DNA of 64,000 nt, taken from assembly GCA_026126065.1 (NCBI GenBank), contig JAHCJY010000006.1:221061-285060 (forward strand), written 5' to 3'. Below the pieces are notes generated by a model. It had not been told where the DNA came from. It saw only the letters and a program-made list of their open reading frames with translations, and ran no database searches. Shown piece by piece: positions 42,157-51,333 of the stretch (position 1 is its first letter; every line of letters starts with the position of its first letter). A program made the position numbers and the translations under genes. This DNA comes from Bauldia sp. Lineage in GTDB: Bacteria; Pseudomonadota; Alphaproteobacteria; Rhizobiales; Kaistiaceae.

Positions 42157-44604
42157 ATGAAGGAAAGACTGATTGTCATCGGCAATGGAATGGCGACGGG
42201 CCGCGTCCTCGAGACGCTGACCGAGAGCGCGCCCGGCCGCTACGACGTGACCGTCTTCGGCGCGGAGCCGCGCGGCAACTACAATCGCATCCTCCTGTCG
42301 CCCGTCCTGTCGGGCGAGAAGTCCTTCGCCGAAATCGTCACGCATCCCGCGAACTGGTACGCGGAGCACGGGTTCCGTTTCCATGCCGGCCGTCGCGTCA
42401 CCGCAATCGATCGCGATGAACGCACCGTCGCGTGCGCCGATGGTCTGGTCGCGTCCTACGATCGGCTGGTGATCGCCAACGGCTCGCTGCCGATCCGCCT
42501 CGCGATCCCCGGGCGCGACCTTCCGGGTGTGGTGACCTACCGCGATCTCGACGATGTCGAGGCGATGCTGGCGGCCAGCCGGCATGGCGGCCGGGCCGTC
42601 GTCATCGGTGGCGGGCTGCTCGGCCTTGAGGCGGCTGCCGGCCTTGCCGCGCAAGGCATGGCGGTCACGGTCCTCCACCTCGCGCCGACCCTCATGGAGC
42701 GCCAGCTCGACCAGGCCGCGGGCTTCCTCCTGCAGCAGGAGATGGAGCGGCGCGACATCCGCATCGTCACCCGCGCCAACACGCACGAGATCACCGGCGT
42801 CGACCACGTCACCGGCGTCCGTCTCGACGACGGGCGGAGCTTTCCCGCCGATCTCGTGGTGATGGCGATCGGGATCAGGCCGAACACGGAACTCGCTCGC
42901 GATGCCGCCCTCGAGGTCAACCGCGGCATCGTCGTCGATGACGGCATGGCCACCAGCGACCCCGCGATCCTCGCCGTCGGCGAGTGCGTCGAGCACCGCG
43001 GCATCTGCCACGGCCTCGTCGCGCCGATCTTCGAGATGGCCAGGGTCGTTGGCCTCCGGCTCGCAGGCGAGCCCGCCGCTTATGTCCCGGCCCAGGTTTC
43101 GACCAAGCTCAAGGTGACGGGCGTCGACCTCTTCTCGGCGGGCGACTTCTCGGACGCCAGCGCTCGCCAGGAAATCCTGCTGCGCGACGCTGCCCGCAAC
43201 ATCTATCGCCGCGTCATCGTCGAGGACGACCGCGTCGTCGGCGCCGTTCTCTACGGCGAGACCGGCGACGGCGGCTGGTATCTCGACCTCATCCGCAACC
43301 GCACCAGCGTTGCGGCGATGCGGGACACGCTGATCTACGGCCGCGTCGCTGCGCTCAACGGGCCCGCCGATCCGCTCGCCGCCGTGGCATCGCTGCCGGA
43401 CGATGCGGAGATCTGCGGGTGCAACGGCGTCTGCAAGGGCCGCATCGTCGACACCGTGCGGGCGCAGCACCTGTCGTCCCTTGAGGACGTTCGCGCCCAC
43501 ACCAAGGCGTCCGCATCGTGCGGATCCTGCACCGGGCTCGTCGAGCAGTTGCTCTCGGCGACGCTGGGCGATGCTTTCCAGGCGAAGAAGACCCAGCCGA
43601 TGTGCGGCTGCACCGATCTGGGTCACGGCGACGTCCGCCGTCTCATCGTCGCCCGCGAACTGAAGTCGATCCCGGCAGTGATGCAGGCGCTCGACTGGCG
43701 GAGCTCCGGCGGATGCGCCAAGTGCCGGCCTGCGATCAACTACTACCTGATCGCGACATGGCCGGGCGAAGCGGAGGACGACAGCCAGTCGCGCTTCATC
43801 AACGAACGCGTGCACGCCAACATCCAGAAGGACGGCACCTATTCCGTCGTCCCGCGGATGTGGGGCGGGCTCACCAATGCCGCCGAACTCCGCGCCATCG
43901 CCGACGTCGTGGACAAGTTCGCGATCCCCTCCGTGAAGGTAACCGGCGGCCAGCGGATCGACCTTCTCGGCGTGGACAAGGAAGACCTTCCCGCCGTCTG
44001 GGCCGACCTCAACCGCGCCGGGCTCGTGTCGGGGCACGCCTACGCCAAGGGACTCCGGACCGTGAAGACCTGCGTCGGCTCCGAATGGTGCCGGTTCGGC
44101 ACGCAGGATTCGACGGGGCTCGGCGTGAAGCTCGAGAAGGCCCTGTGGGGCTCGTGGACGCCGGCCAAGGTCAAGCTCGGCGTCTCCGGATGCCCGCGCA
44201 ACTGCGCCGAGGCGACCTGCAAGGACTTCGGCGTCGTCTGCGTCGAGTCCGGCTACGACCTCCATCTCGGCGGCGCCGCCGGTCTCGAGGTCAAGCAGAC
44301 CGAACTCCTCTGTCATGTCGCCACCGAGGCCGAGGCGATCGAGTTCGCGATGGCGACGATCCAGCTCTACCGCGAGCAGGGCTACTACCTCGAGCGGATG
44401 CACAAATGGGCGAAGCGGGTCGGCATGGACACCATCCGCGCGCAGATCGTCGACGACGCACCGCGCCGGGCAGCGCTCGTGGCCCGTTTCCAGCATTCCC
44501 AGACCGTGTTCCAGCGCGATCCGTGGGCCGAGCGCGTCGCTGGCCATGACGCGCACGAGTTCCGCCCGCTCGCCACGCTCCCCTATCTCGAGGCTGCCGA
44601 ATGA
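42157..44604 (+). CDS. nirB: Assimilatory nitrite reductase [NAD(P)H], large subunit
   Basis: 815 residues. The N-terminal half is an FAD/NAD(P)H oxidoreductase (IVIGNGMATGRVLETL; VVIGGGLLGLEAAAGL). The BFD-like [2Fe-2S] region has CGCNGVCKG and ASCGSCTGL, with another Cys set in MCGCTDLG and GGCAKCRP. The siroheme/[4Fe-4S] domain has CVGSEWCRFG and SGCPRNCAEATC, the four ligands. It reduces nitrite to ammonium in the cytoplasm. The ATG at 42157 follows GAGGCGGACGG; an upstream ATG at 42085 would add 24 unlikely residues. It overlaps nirD by 4 bp. Confidence 0.93.
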   Translation: MKERLIVIGNGMATGRVLETLTESAPGRYDVTVFGAEPRGNYNRILLSPVLSGEKSFAEIVTHPANWYAEHGFRFHAGRRVTAIDRDERTVACADGLVASYDRLVIANGSLPIRLAIPGRDLPGVVTYRDLDDVEAMLAASRHGGRAVVIGGGLLGLEAAAGLAAQGMAVTVLHLAPTLMERQLDQAAGFLLQQEMERRDIRIVTRANTHEITGVDHVTGVRLDDGRSFPADLVVMAIGIRPNTELARDAALEVNRGIVVDDGMATSDPAILAVGECVEHRGICHGLVAPIFEMARVVGLRLAGEPAAYVPAQVSTKLKVTGVDLFSAGDFSDASARQEILLRDAARNIYRRVIVEDDRVVGAVLYGETGDGGWYLDLIRNRTSVAAMRDTLIYGRVAALNGPADPLAAVASLPDDAEICGCNGVCKGRIVDTVRAQHLSSLEDVRAHTKASASCGSCTGLVEQLLSATLGDAFQAKKTQPMCGCTDLGHGDVRRLIVARELKSIPAVMQALDWRSSGGCAKCRPAINYYLIATWPGEAEDDSQSRFINERVHANIQKDGTYSVVPRMWGGLTNAAELRAIADVVDKFAIPSVKVTGGQRIDLLGVDKEDLPAVWADLNRAGLVSGHAYAKGLRTVKTCVGSEWCRFGTQDSTGLGVKLEKALWGSWTPAKVKLGVSGCPRNCAEATCKDFGVVCVESGYDLHLGGAAGLEVKQTELLCHVATEAEAIEFAMATIQLYREQGYYLERMHKWAKRVGMDTIRAQIVDDAPRRAALVARFQHSQTVFQRDPWAERVAGHDAHEFRPLATLPYLEAAE

Positions 44605-44951
44605 ACGCCAAGTCGCCGGTTCTCTGCCGCATCGGCCATGTCGACGATATCCCGCGCGAAGGGGCGCGGATCGTTCGGCTCGACACGATCGACATCGCCG
44701 TCTTCCGCACACGTGACGGCGGGATCTTCGCACTCGAGAACCGCTGTCCGCATCGCGGCGGCCCGCTCAGCGAAGGCATCGTCCACGGCAACGCGGTGAC
44801 CTGCCCGCTGCACAACTGGGTGATCGACCTCGCGACCGGCCAGGCCACCGGCGCCGACTCCGGATGCGTCCGGACGGCCCGGGTCGAGGTCGGTCCCGAC
44901 GGGGTGCTTGCCCTCGATCTCGCCTCCCTTCCGCTCTCTGCCGCGGCCTGA
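44601..44951 (+). CDS. nirD: Nitrite reductase small subunit, Rieske type
   Basis: 116 residues with an intact Rieske site, ENRCPHRGGPLSEG and TCPLHNWVIDL, as in NirD versions that keep the cluster ligands. It partners NirB. The ATG overlaps the nirB stop; cysG follows after 10 bp. Confidence 0.92.
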   Translation: MNAKSPVLCRIGHVDDIPREGARIVRLDTIDIAVFRTRDGGIFALENRCPHRGGPLSEGIVHGNAVTCPLHNWVIDLATGQATGADSGCVRTARVEVGPDGVLALDLASLPLSAAA

Positions 44952-44961
44952 GGAGGCGAAG

Positions 44962-46434
44962 ATGACCCTGTCGCAACGCCTCCCGATCGAAGTGCCGGCC
45001 GCGATCGCGCCGCTCTCGGTCCTCCCGGTGTTCCTGTCCCTCGCGGGCAAATCCGCGATCGTCGTCGGCGGGTCGCCCGCGGCGGCCTGGAAGGCCGAGC
45101 TTCTCGCCTCCGCCGGCGCCACCGTGGCCGTGGTCGCCGATGCGCCGTCGCCCGAGATGGAGTCCGTGATCCTCCGGGCGGGCGGGCACATCGCGCTGAC
45201 GGACGCCGCACTGGCCGAGCTTCTCGAAGCCGGCCCGGCGGTCGTTGTCGCCGATGCCGGGGATGATGCGGAGGCGGATACGATAGCGGCGCACTGCCGG
45301 ACCCTGCGGGTCCCGCTGAACGTCATCGACCGGCCGGCCTTCTGCAACTTCCAGTTCGGGACCATCGTCAACCGTTCGCCCGTCGTCATCGGGATTGCCA
45401 CCACCGGGGCCGCGCCCATTCTCGGCCAGGCGATCCGCCAGCGGATCGAGGCGCTGCTTCCGGCCGGCCTTGCCGCGTGGGCTGGCCGTGCCGCCGCTGT
45501 CCGGGAACGGGTGATGCGGCTTCTCCCCGCCGGTCCGTCGCGTCGGCGGTTCTGGGAGGCATTCGTCGAGCGGGCCTTCGGCGGCGCACTGCCCGGCGAG
45601 GGCGTGGAGGACCTGGATCCACGGCGCTGGATCGGCGGCGAAGGCGAGCCGCGGGTCGGCCGCGTGACCCTGGTCGGCGCCGGTCCTGGCGACGCGGCCC
45701 AACTGACGCTTCAGGCGCTGCGCGCCCTCCAGTCGGCGGATGTCATCCTGTACGACGATCTCGTCACCCCCGAGGTGCTCGAACTGGCGCGGCGCGAGGC
45801 AAAGCGCATTGCGGTCGGCAAGCGGGGAGGGGGTCGATCGTGCCGGCAGGACGATATCAACGCCCTCCTGGTGCAACTGGCCGGAGCCGGCAACAGCGTC
45901 GTGCGCCTGAAATCCGGCGATCCCTCGGTATTCGGCCGGGCGGGCGAGGAGATCGATGCCTGCGCCGCCGTGGGCATCCCGGTCGAGGTCGTTCCCGGCA
46001 TCACCGCCGCCTCGGCGCTCGCCGCCCGGCTCGGCATATCGCTGACCCATCGTGACGGCGTGCGGTCGGTCCGTTTCGTCACCGGCCACGCCTCGAACGG
46101 CGCCCTTCCCGAGGATCTCGACTGGCGGGGACTCGCCGACGCCCATACGAGCCTCGTCGTCTACATGGGCGGCGCGACGGCGGCGCCTCTCGCCCGGCGC
46201 CTGATCCGCCACGGGCTCGATCCCTCCACGCCCCTGGTTGTCGCCGAGGCCGTGTCGCGCCCGGACGAACGGATCGTCCACGGCGTCCTCCGGGATCTCG
46301 CCCGCGGCAGCTTCGCCTTCGGCCACGGTCCGGTCCTCCTCGGCGTCGGAGCGGTCTTCGCCCGCCGCGAGACATCTCCCGACCCCGCCCGGCCCGAAGC
46401 CGCGATTTCGGTTGCGCCTGCTCTCCTGACCTAA
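44962..46434 (+). CDS. cysG: Siroheme synthase (precorrin-2 dehydrogenase/ferrochelatase plus uroporphyrinogen-III methyltransferase)
   Basis: 490 residues. The N-terminal CysG_B-type domain starts at FLSLAGKSAIVVGGSPAAAWKAELLASAGA, with RPAFCNFQFGTIVNRSPVVIGIATTGAAPILGQAIRQRIE. The SUMT domain starts at VGRVTLVGAGPGDAAQLTL, with YDDLVTPEVL, VRLKSGDPSVFGRAGEE, VVPGITAASALAARLGI and THRDGVRSVRFVTGH. It makes the siroheme that NirB needs. The GAGGAGG Shine-Dalgarno sets the ATG at 44962. Confidence 0.93.
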   Translation: MTLSQRLPIEVPAAIAPLSVLPVFLSLAGKSAIVVGGSPAAAWKAELLASAGATVAVVADAPSPEMESVILRAGGHIALTDAALAELLEAGPAVVVADAGDDAEADTIAAHCRTLRVPLNVIDRPAFCNFQFGTIVNRSPVVIGIATTGAAPILGQAIRQRIEALLPAGLAAWAGRAAAVRERVMRLLPAGPSRRRFWEAFVERAFGGALPGEGVEDLDPRRWIGGEGEPRVGRVTLVGAGPGDAAQLTLQALRALQSADVILYDDLVTPEVLELARREAKRIAVGKRGGGRSCRQDDINALLVQLAGAGNSVVRLKSGDPSVFGRAGEEIDACAAVGIPVEVVPGITAASALAARLGISLTHRDGVRSVRFVTGHASNGALPEDLDWRGLADAHTSLVVYMGGATAAPLARRLIRHGLDPSTPLVVAEAVSRPDERIVHGVLRDLARGSFAFGHGPVLLGVGAVFARRETSPDPARPEAAISVAPALLT

Positions 46435-46458
46435 GCCCTCGACCCGGAAAGACCTGAA

Positions 46459-47310
46459 ATGTCCTACGTCGTACCAGCAGATTTCGTGAAGAAGATGATC
46501 GACGCCGGTGAGGCGAAGATCTTCATGTCGACCCGCGATACGCTCATCAGGGCGTTCATGGCCGGCGCGATCCTGGCGCTGGCCGCCGCGTTCGCCATCA
46601 CCATCAATGTTCAGACCGGCCAGCCGCTCGCCGGCGCCGTCCTGTTCCCGGTGGGCTTCTGCCTCCTCTACCTTCTCGGCTTCGACCTCCTCACCGGCGT
46701 CTTCATGCTGGCGCCGCTGCCGGTCTGGGACGGTCGTCCGGGCGCCACCTGGAAGCTGGTGTTCCGCAATTGGGGACTTGTCTTCGTCGGCAACTTCGCC
46801 GGCGCCTTCACGGTCGCCCTCATGATGTCGACCATCTTCACGTTCGCCTTCACCAACGAGCCGAACAATGTCGGGCAGGCGATCGGCACCATCGGCGAGG
46901 GGCGGACGGTGGGCTATGCCGAGCACGGCGCCGCGGGCATGCTGACGCTGTTCCTCCGCGGCGTCCTCTGCAACTGGATGGTCTCGACCGGCGTCGTCGC
47001 CGCGATGATGTCGACGAGCGTTACCGGCAAGGTGATCGGGATGTGGATGCCGATCATGCTCTTCTTCTACATGGCCTTCGAGCATTCGATCGTGAACATG
47101 TTCCTCTTCCCGTCGGGGCTCCTTCTCGGCGGCGACTTCTCGGTCGCCGACTACTTCATCTGGAACGAAATCCCCACCGTGCTTGGCAACCTGGTCGGCG
47201 GCGTCACCTTCGTCGGCCTGACGCTCTATGCCACCCACGCCCGGACCGGGAAGAAGCGGGAGCCCCGGATGCTCGACCACGGCGACACCAATCTCGCTCC
47301 GGCCGAGTAG
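46459..47310 (+). CDS. nirC: Formate/nitrite transporter family channel, probable NirC
   Basis: 283 residues with six membrane spans of the FNT family: VLFPVGFCLLYLLGFDLLTGVFMLAP, NWGLVFVGNFAGAF, LFLRGVLCNWMVSTGV and FEHSIVNMFLFPSGLLLG. It moves nitrite across the inner membrane. It lies 24 bp after cysG and ends the operon; a strong terminator follows. The C-terminal tail is hydrophilic (KKREPRMLDHGD). Confidence 0.9.
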   Translation: MSYVVPADFVKKMIDAGEAKIFMSTRDTLIRAFMAGAILALAAAFAITINVQTGQPLAGAVLFPVGFCLLYLLGFDLLTGVFMLAPLPVWDGRPGATWKLVFRNWGLVFVGNFAGAFTVALMMSTIFTFAFTNEPNNVGQAIGTIGEGRTVGYAEHGAAGMLTLFLRGVLCNWMVSTGVVAAMMSTSVTGKVIGMWMPIMLFFYMAFEHSIVNMFLFPSGLLLGGDFSVADYFIWNEIPTVLGNLVGGVTFVGLTLYATHARTGKKREPRMLDHGDTNLAPAE

Positions 47311-47349
47311 CCCGCTCGCGCAGCTCCCGTCAGCGGATGTCGGCAACCA

Positions 47350-47377
47350 GGGGACGGTCGGGGAAACCTGGCCGTCC
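47350..47377 (+). terminator. Factor-independent terminator of the nir operon
   Basis: GGGACGGTC pairs with GGCCGTCCC (one G-U) around a 10-base loop, followed by GGTTCCGTTTCC. It lies 40 bp after the nirC stop. Confidence 0.6.
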
Positions 47378-47818
47378 CGGTTCCGTTTCCATCGCGCGAT
47401 CCGGCGTGGCAGTGCCGGACGGGCAGGCGGTACGTAGCGCGCATACGCCAGCGTCTCACGCCGGCGTGCCTCCGCAGCGCGTCCGGCCTTCGCCCTTTGG
47501 GGCGTGGCCTCCGAGGCAGTCGGCAGCGACGATCGTCCGCCCTGTCCCGGGGCATCCGGGCATTCGATGCCACGTGTACAATACAGGTCCCGGCCTTCAT
47601 CAAACGTTCGCCAGAAGAACGACGAGCCCTCGGCCGCGGCGGAGATTCGGGGCAGACTTGGAGAATGCTCCCTGCGACCGTTTCTGCCCGCTCGAATCGA
47701 CGCAGACGAATAGCCTTTCCGACAACCTGACCTTTCGGTCCGTTGACCGGGTTGGCGATCCTGGAGCATTGAGCGATATTGGCTTCTGGCGGCCGATGGC
47801 GCGCCGGGAGGGGGGAAC
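47378..47818. other. Intergenic region without recognisable gene
   Basis: This stretch lies between the nir terminator and a binding-protein gene. Open frames here are short and show no family features. GGGAGGGGGGAAC just before 47819 is the Shine-Dalgarno of the next gene. A riboswitch would be expected if the next gene takes up cobalamin, but I could not recognise B12-box sequence here. Confidence 0.45.
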
Positions 47819-48907
47819 ATGGCAAGCAAACTCTTTGGACGGACGGCGCCGGCCGTCCTGGTCTTGGCCGCGGGAACGCTGGCGTTCGCCGCGCCCGTCG
47901 CACTCTTCGATCTGACCGGTCGTGCGATCGACCTTCCCGCTCCGGCGGAGCGGATAGTCACATTCCCGGTGCCGATGGCGGCGGCGATCATTGCGCTCGA
48001 CGGCGGGATCGACCGCCTTGCGGGCATCCATCCGGAATCGAAACTTGCGATCGAGGAAGGCATTCTCGGCGAGTTCTTCCCTGGCGCCCGCGACATTCCC
48101 AGCGCGATCCTTGCCGATGGTGCGACCCGCGGCACCGTTCCCGACATTGCGGCGGTGCAGGCGCTGTCGCCGGACCTCGTCATCCAGTGGGAACACGCTG
48201 ACCCCGGCGCAGGCATGCTGATCGATGCCGGGCTCGACACCGCCCTCCTTGTCTTTGGCACCGAGGAAAATGTCCGCGACGTCTTCATGTTGATTGGCGC
48301 GGCGATCGGCGAGACGGAGCGGGTCGACATGCTGCTGGCGTGGCGCGACGAGACGTCGGCCGCCATCGAGGAGGGACTTGCCACCATTCCGGCCGAGGAC
48401 AGGCCGACGGTCGCCTACTTCTTCTACGCCCAGACGGACCTTCAGACCGAAGGCCGCGGCACGTATTTCGACTGGCAGATCCGACACCTCGGCGCGACCA
48501 ACGCGGCCGCGGGGATGGAAGGCTGGGGTCCGGTGACCGATGCCGTCGTGGCCGGCTGGAACCCCGACATCATCTTCCTCGGCAATTTCGAGCCGGACCT
48601 TCACACCAACCGGATTTACAACGACCCGGATTTCGCCGGCACCACGGCGGCCCTCGACCGCCGCGTCTACCGCATGCCGCTCGGCGGCTACCGCTGGGGT
48701 CCGGGAAGCATTGAATCGCCGCTCGCGTGGATGTGGCTCGCCAACCTCATGTACCCGGACCATTTCGACTTCGACCTGCGCGCCGAGGTCCTCGAATGGT
48801 ACCCGAGGCTGTACGGCCACACGCCCACCGAGGCGCAGATCGACGCCATCCTCGAGGTCGAACTGAACGGGGCGAGCGCGAACTACGAGCGCTTCCTGCC
48901 GCGGTAG
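47819..48907 (+). CDS. Metal-chelate-type periplasmic binding protein (BtuF/FepB-like)
   Basis: 362 residues. A signal peptide (AVLVLAAGTLAFAAP) is followed by the class III binding-protein pattern: LFDLTGRAIDLPAPAERIVTF, IIALDGGIDRLAGI, TVPDIAAVQALSPDLVIQWE, then after the long helix NPDIIFLGNFEP and VYRMPLGGYRWGPGSIESPLAWMWLANLMYP. Such proteins bind iron-siderophore, heme, cobalamin or molybdate/tungstate. No permease or ATPase gene adjoins, so the partner importer must lie elsewhere. It lies 40 bp upstream of the monoheme protein gene; the two may share function. Confidence 0.82.
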   Translation: MASKLFGRTAPAVLVLAAGTLAFAAPVALFDLTGRAIDLPAPAERIVTFPVPMAAAIIALDGGIDRLAGIHPESKLAIEEGILGEFFPGARDIPSAILADGATRGTVPDIAAVQALSPDLVIQWEHADPGAGMLIDAGLDTALLVFGTEENVRDVFMLIGAAIGETERVDMLLAWRDETSAAIEEGLATIPAEDRPTVAYFFYAQTDLQTEGRGTYFDWQIRHLGATNAAAGMEGWGPVTDAVVAGWNPDIIFLGNFEPDLHTNRIYNDPDFAGTTAALDRRVYRMPLGGYRWGPGSIESPLAWMWLANLMYPDHFDFDLRAEVLEWYPRLYGHTPTEAQIDAILEVELNGASANYERFLPR

Positions 48908-48947
48908 CGCGCCGGCCCCCAAACCCGACCATGAACGGAGCTTCCCC

Positions 48948-50456
48948 ATGAACGCCCCGACCATCTCCTTCGCCACACGCGCCTCCAGCCTGAGGCTGCG
49001 CCTCGGCCTGATGACCGCGACGGCCATCGGCGCCCTCGCAATGAGCGGCCCGGCCGCCGCACAGATGGCCATACCCGCCGACGCGAGCCCCACCTGCGTG
49101 GTCGAACCGGCGACCTTCCAGTCCTGGTTCATGGACGACGGGACCGGGCGCGACCAGCGGTTCAGGGTGGCCGACAGTGTCGGATTCCCCACCGACAACA
49201 CGGCCTGCGACTTCTATGTCTGGGGCGCGCAGATGTTCCTCTGGCTCACCTCGCCGGCCGGCAGCGGGCTCGTCGTCGACGGGCCGGGCTTCTTCAACGT
49301 GTTGCCGGGGGACGCTTCGGGCCAGCGACTGCTGCAGCCCAACACCGACGATGCGCCGGTCGCCTTCGACCTCCGCGCCGGCAAGCCCGACGACATCGGC
49401 GAGTTCGGGCAGGCCGGCGGCGGCGGGGTGCTCCTCTCGCAGGCCGGCTCGCTCGTCTACTACGGCATCCACGTCAACGACCTTTACGCCTATCTCGTCA
49501 CCGGACAGGACGCGGGAGCGCTGACGGGAACGGTCTTCCCCCGCAACGCCGACGACCTCGCTGCCGTCATGGCTTATGTGAACGCCAACTTCCCCGGCGC
49601 GATGGTCCGTGGACCCGACGGCCTTGCGATCGAACTCAAGACGTCATGGGTGGCGCTCGACAGCATCCCGAACGGGCTGCAGGACCAGTTCCTGACGATC
49701 GAGGCCGAGGTGCCGCGCTTCGTGGCGAGCGCCGACAACCTGACCTGGACCGAGGACGGCACCGAGATCATCAGTCTCGCGCTCACCGGCGTGCACATCG
49801 TGGGCTCGGTGCAGAACCATCCCGAACTGGTGTGGATCACCTACGAGCACGTCCTGAACGCGCCTGACGCTGCGTATTACTATACCAACTCGGCCGGCGC
49901 CGTGGCGCTGCATCCCTACGACGCGTCCGGCACGTTCCTGTTCGCGGCCACCGGCGCTCCGGCAGACCCCGCCAACATCGAGTGCATGAAGGAGAACGCC
50001 GGGGGGATCGCTGCCGTGATGGACCAGGCAACGCCCGCCGCCCCGGTCTGCGCGGGCGGTGTGGTGCCGACCCATGTGGTGCGGACCTATCCGTGGGGCG
50101 GCACGGCCAACTCGCAGGACGCGGACGTGGTGACGAACAACACGCTGCTCCTTTCGGTCAACAACTCGATCCGTCCGCAACTCGCCTCCGGCGATCCGCG
50201 GGCGAACTACGTCCTCACCGGCGGCATCTGGACCAGCGCGCCAAGCGCCACCGCCGACGCGCCGATCCCCAATGCCGCCAACTTCGCCGCGACCGATCTC
50301 CGCGGCTCTCCCTTCCTCGCCAACACCACCATGGAGACCTACCGGCAGGGGACGAACTGCTTCACCTGCCACAATGTGGCTGCCACGGATGCCACCGGCT
50401 TCGGCGTGTCGCATATCTTCAGCCGGATCATCCCGCTCGTCCCGCCAGCGCCATAG
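48948..50456 (+). CDS. Exported monoheme protein of unknown function
   Basis: 502 residues. A signal peptide (LMTATAIGALAMSGPAAA) precedes a long domain without a family I recognise, rich in Asp, Gly and aromatic residues, with recurring CDFYVWGAQMFLWL, YYGIHVNDLYAYLV and LVWITYEHVLNAPDAAYYY. A single heme-binding C471-F-T-C474-H475 lies in the last 32 residues, followed by FGVSHIFSRIIPL. The placement of the heme at the extreme C-terminus after a large N-terminal domain is unusual for class I cytochromes and suggests a periplasmic enzyme with an attached electron-transfer heme. It follows the metal-chelate binding protein by 40 bp. Confidence 0.75.
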   Translation: MNAPTISFATRASSLRLRLGLMTATAIGALAMSGPAAAQMAIPADASPTCVVEPATFQSWFMDDGTGRDQRFRVADSVGFPTDNTACDFYVWGAQMFLWLTSPAGSGLVVDGPGFFNVLPGDASGQRLLQPNTDDAPVAFDLRAGKPDDIGEFGQAGGGGVLLSQAGSLVYYGIHVNDLYAYLVTGQDAGALTGTVFPRNADDLAAVMAYVNANFPGAMVRGPDGLAIELKTSWVALDSIPNGLQDQFLTIEAEVPRFVASADNLTWTEDGTEIISLALTGVHIVGSVQNHPELVWITYEHVLNAPDAAYYYTNSAGAVALHPYDASGTFLFAATGAPADPANIECMKENAGGIAAVMDQATPAAPVCAGGVVPTHVVRTYPWGGTANSQDADVVTNNTLLLSVNNSIRPQLASGDPRANYVLTGGIWTSAPSATADAPIPNAANFAATDLRGSPFLANTTMETYRQGTNCFTCHNVAATDATGFGVSHIFSRIIPLVPPAP

Positions 50457-50481
50457 GGCCGCCGTGCCGGCTTGCCGGCGT

Positions 50482-50497
50482 GGCCGTTGGAACGGCC
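50482..50497 (+). terminator. Possible terminator hairpin after the monoheme gene
   Basis: GGCCGTT-GG-AACGGCC is a perfect 7-bp inverted repeat 25 bp after the stop; a weak GGTGCTTTCGG follows. It may end transcription or only pause it. Confidence 0.35.
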
Positions 50498-50751
50498 GGC
50501 GGTGCTTTCGGCCCGCTGCCGATTGCCCGGGAAGCCGTCGTCGCCTCGTGCGGCGCCGCGTCGGCCGACAACGGTCACCGAGGCCTCATGATCGCCTCGA
50601 GAGGGTCCTCTGGATGGCAGGGTCGGCGGGTCGATCGCCGCCGGCGACACCTCGGGGGTTGGTAGACCTGTCCGATTACCGGCGTGCCTTCAACCCTGGA
50701 ACCCGAACGGTGCAGTCGCGTTCCGGCAAGGGGCTGCAACGGAGCCGCACG

Positions 50752-51333
50752 ATGTACCGCGCCTTCCTGGGAGTTGCTTTCGCCGTCGGTCTCGCGGCGC
50801 CGATGGCCGCCGCGCAGGAGGTCGACGGATGCCCGGCCGGGACGTTCGAGACGCTGCTGACGCCGGACGGCGCGACTTTGACGATCCTGTTCGACTCTTT
50901 CGTCGTGGAACTGGCTGACGGCGACGGTACCACCCGGGCCACCTGCAACCTCCATATCCCGCTTCCACTGCCGCCCAACACGAGCATCGGGGTCTACAAG
51001 GTGGACTACCGCGGATTTGCCTATCTCGCCGCGCAGCAACAGTTCGAATTCGAGATCACGTACGGCTTCAATGACGGGCGCGACCATTCCTACCGGCGAC
51101 AAATCCGTGGCGCTGCGGATGAGAACTTCGCACTGTCCCAGACTATCGGCGCCGGATTGATGCGGCGCGTCGGTTGCGGCGCGTCGGCCGCGCTGGACAT
51201 CCATGCCGTGATTGCGCTCGACGCGAGAGGTCGTCCGGGTCAGGCATATGCTGGCCTGGATACCTACGACGGCGCGCCGCGGGGTGGCCTCGTATACCAG
51301 TTCCAGTTGCGTCCCTGCGGTCGCCAGCAATAG
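50752..51333 (+). CDS. Exported DUF4360-like protein
   Basis: 193 residues. A signal peptide (MYRAFLGVAFAVGLAAPMAAA) is followed by LTILFDSFVVELAD, RATCNLHIPLPLPPNTSIGVYKVDYRGFAYL and four or five cysteines (DGCPAG, TCNL, VGCGAS, RPCG) that could form disulfides. The pattern of a single-domain beta protein with R-x-x-C-x-L and DYRG resembles DUF4360, a family of small secreted proteins of unknown function known best from fungi, actinobacteria and cyanobacteria. It is monocistronic and convergent with the response-regulator operon. Confidence 0.7.
   Translation: MYRAFLGVAFAVGLAAPMAAAQEVDGCPAGTFETLLTPDGATLTILFDSFVVELADGDGTTRATCNLHIPLPLPPNTSIGVYKVDYRGFAYLAAQQQFEFEITYGFNDGRDHSYRRQIRGAADENFALSQTIGAGLMRRVGCGASAALDIHAVIALDARGRPGQAYAGLDTYDGAPRGGLVYQFQLRPCGRQQ

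Noticed and set aside
41632..44733. A 1033-codon open frame on the minus strand
   Set aside because: It lies antisense to nasS and nirB, whose proteins have intact catalytic motifs. It is a by-product of high GC and reads as an Arg/Gly/Asp-rich non-globular string.
47378..47818. Cobalamin riboswitch upstream of the metal-chelate binding protein
   Set aside because: I looked for the B12 box and the typical conserved segments and did not find them; an Infernal search would settle it.
47226..47903. 225-codon minus-strand frame after nirC
   Set aside because: Composition is Arg/Pro-rich, no domain, overlaps the terminator and the signal-peptide region of the next real gene.
44767..48387. A 1206-codon open frame on the minus strand
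   Set aside because: It is antisense to nirD, cysG, nirC and the binding-protein gene, and shows no domain; low-complexity composition.
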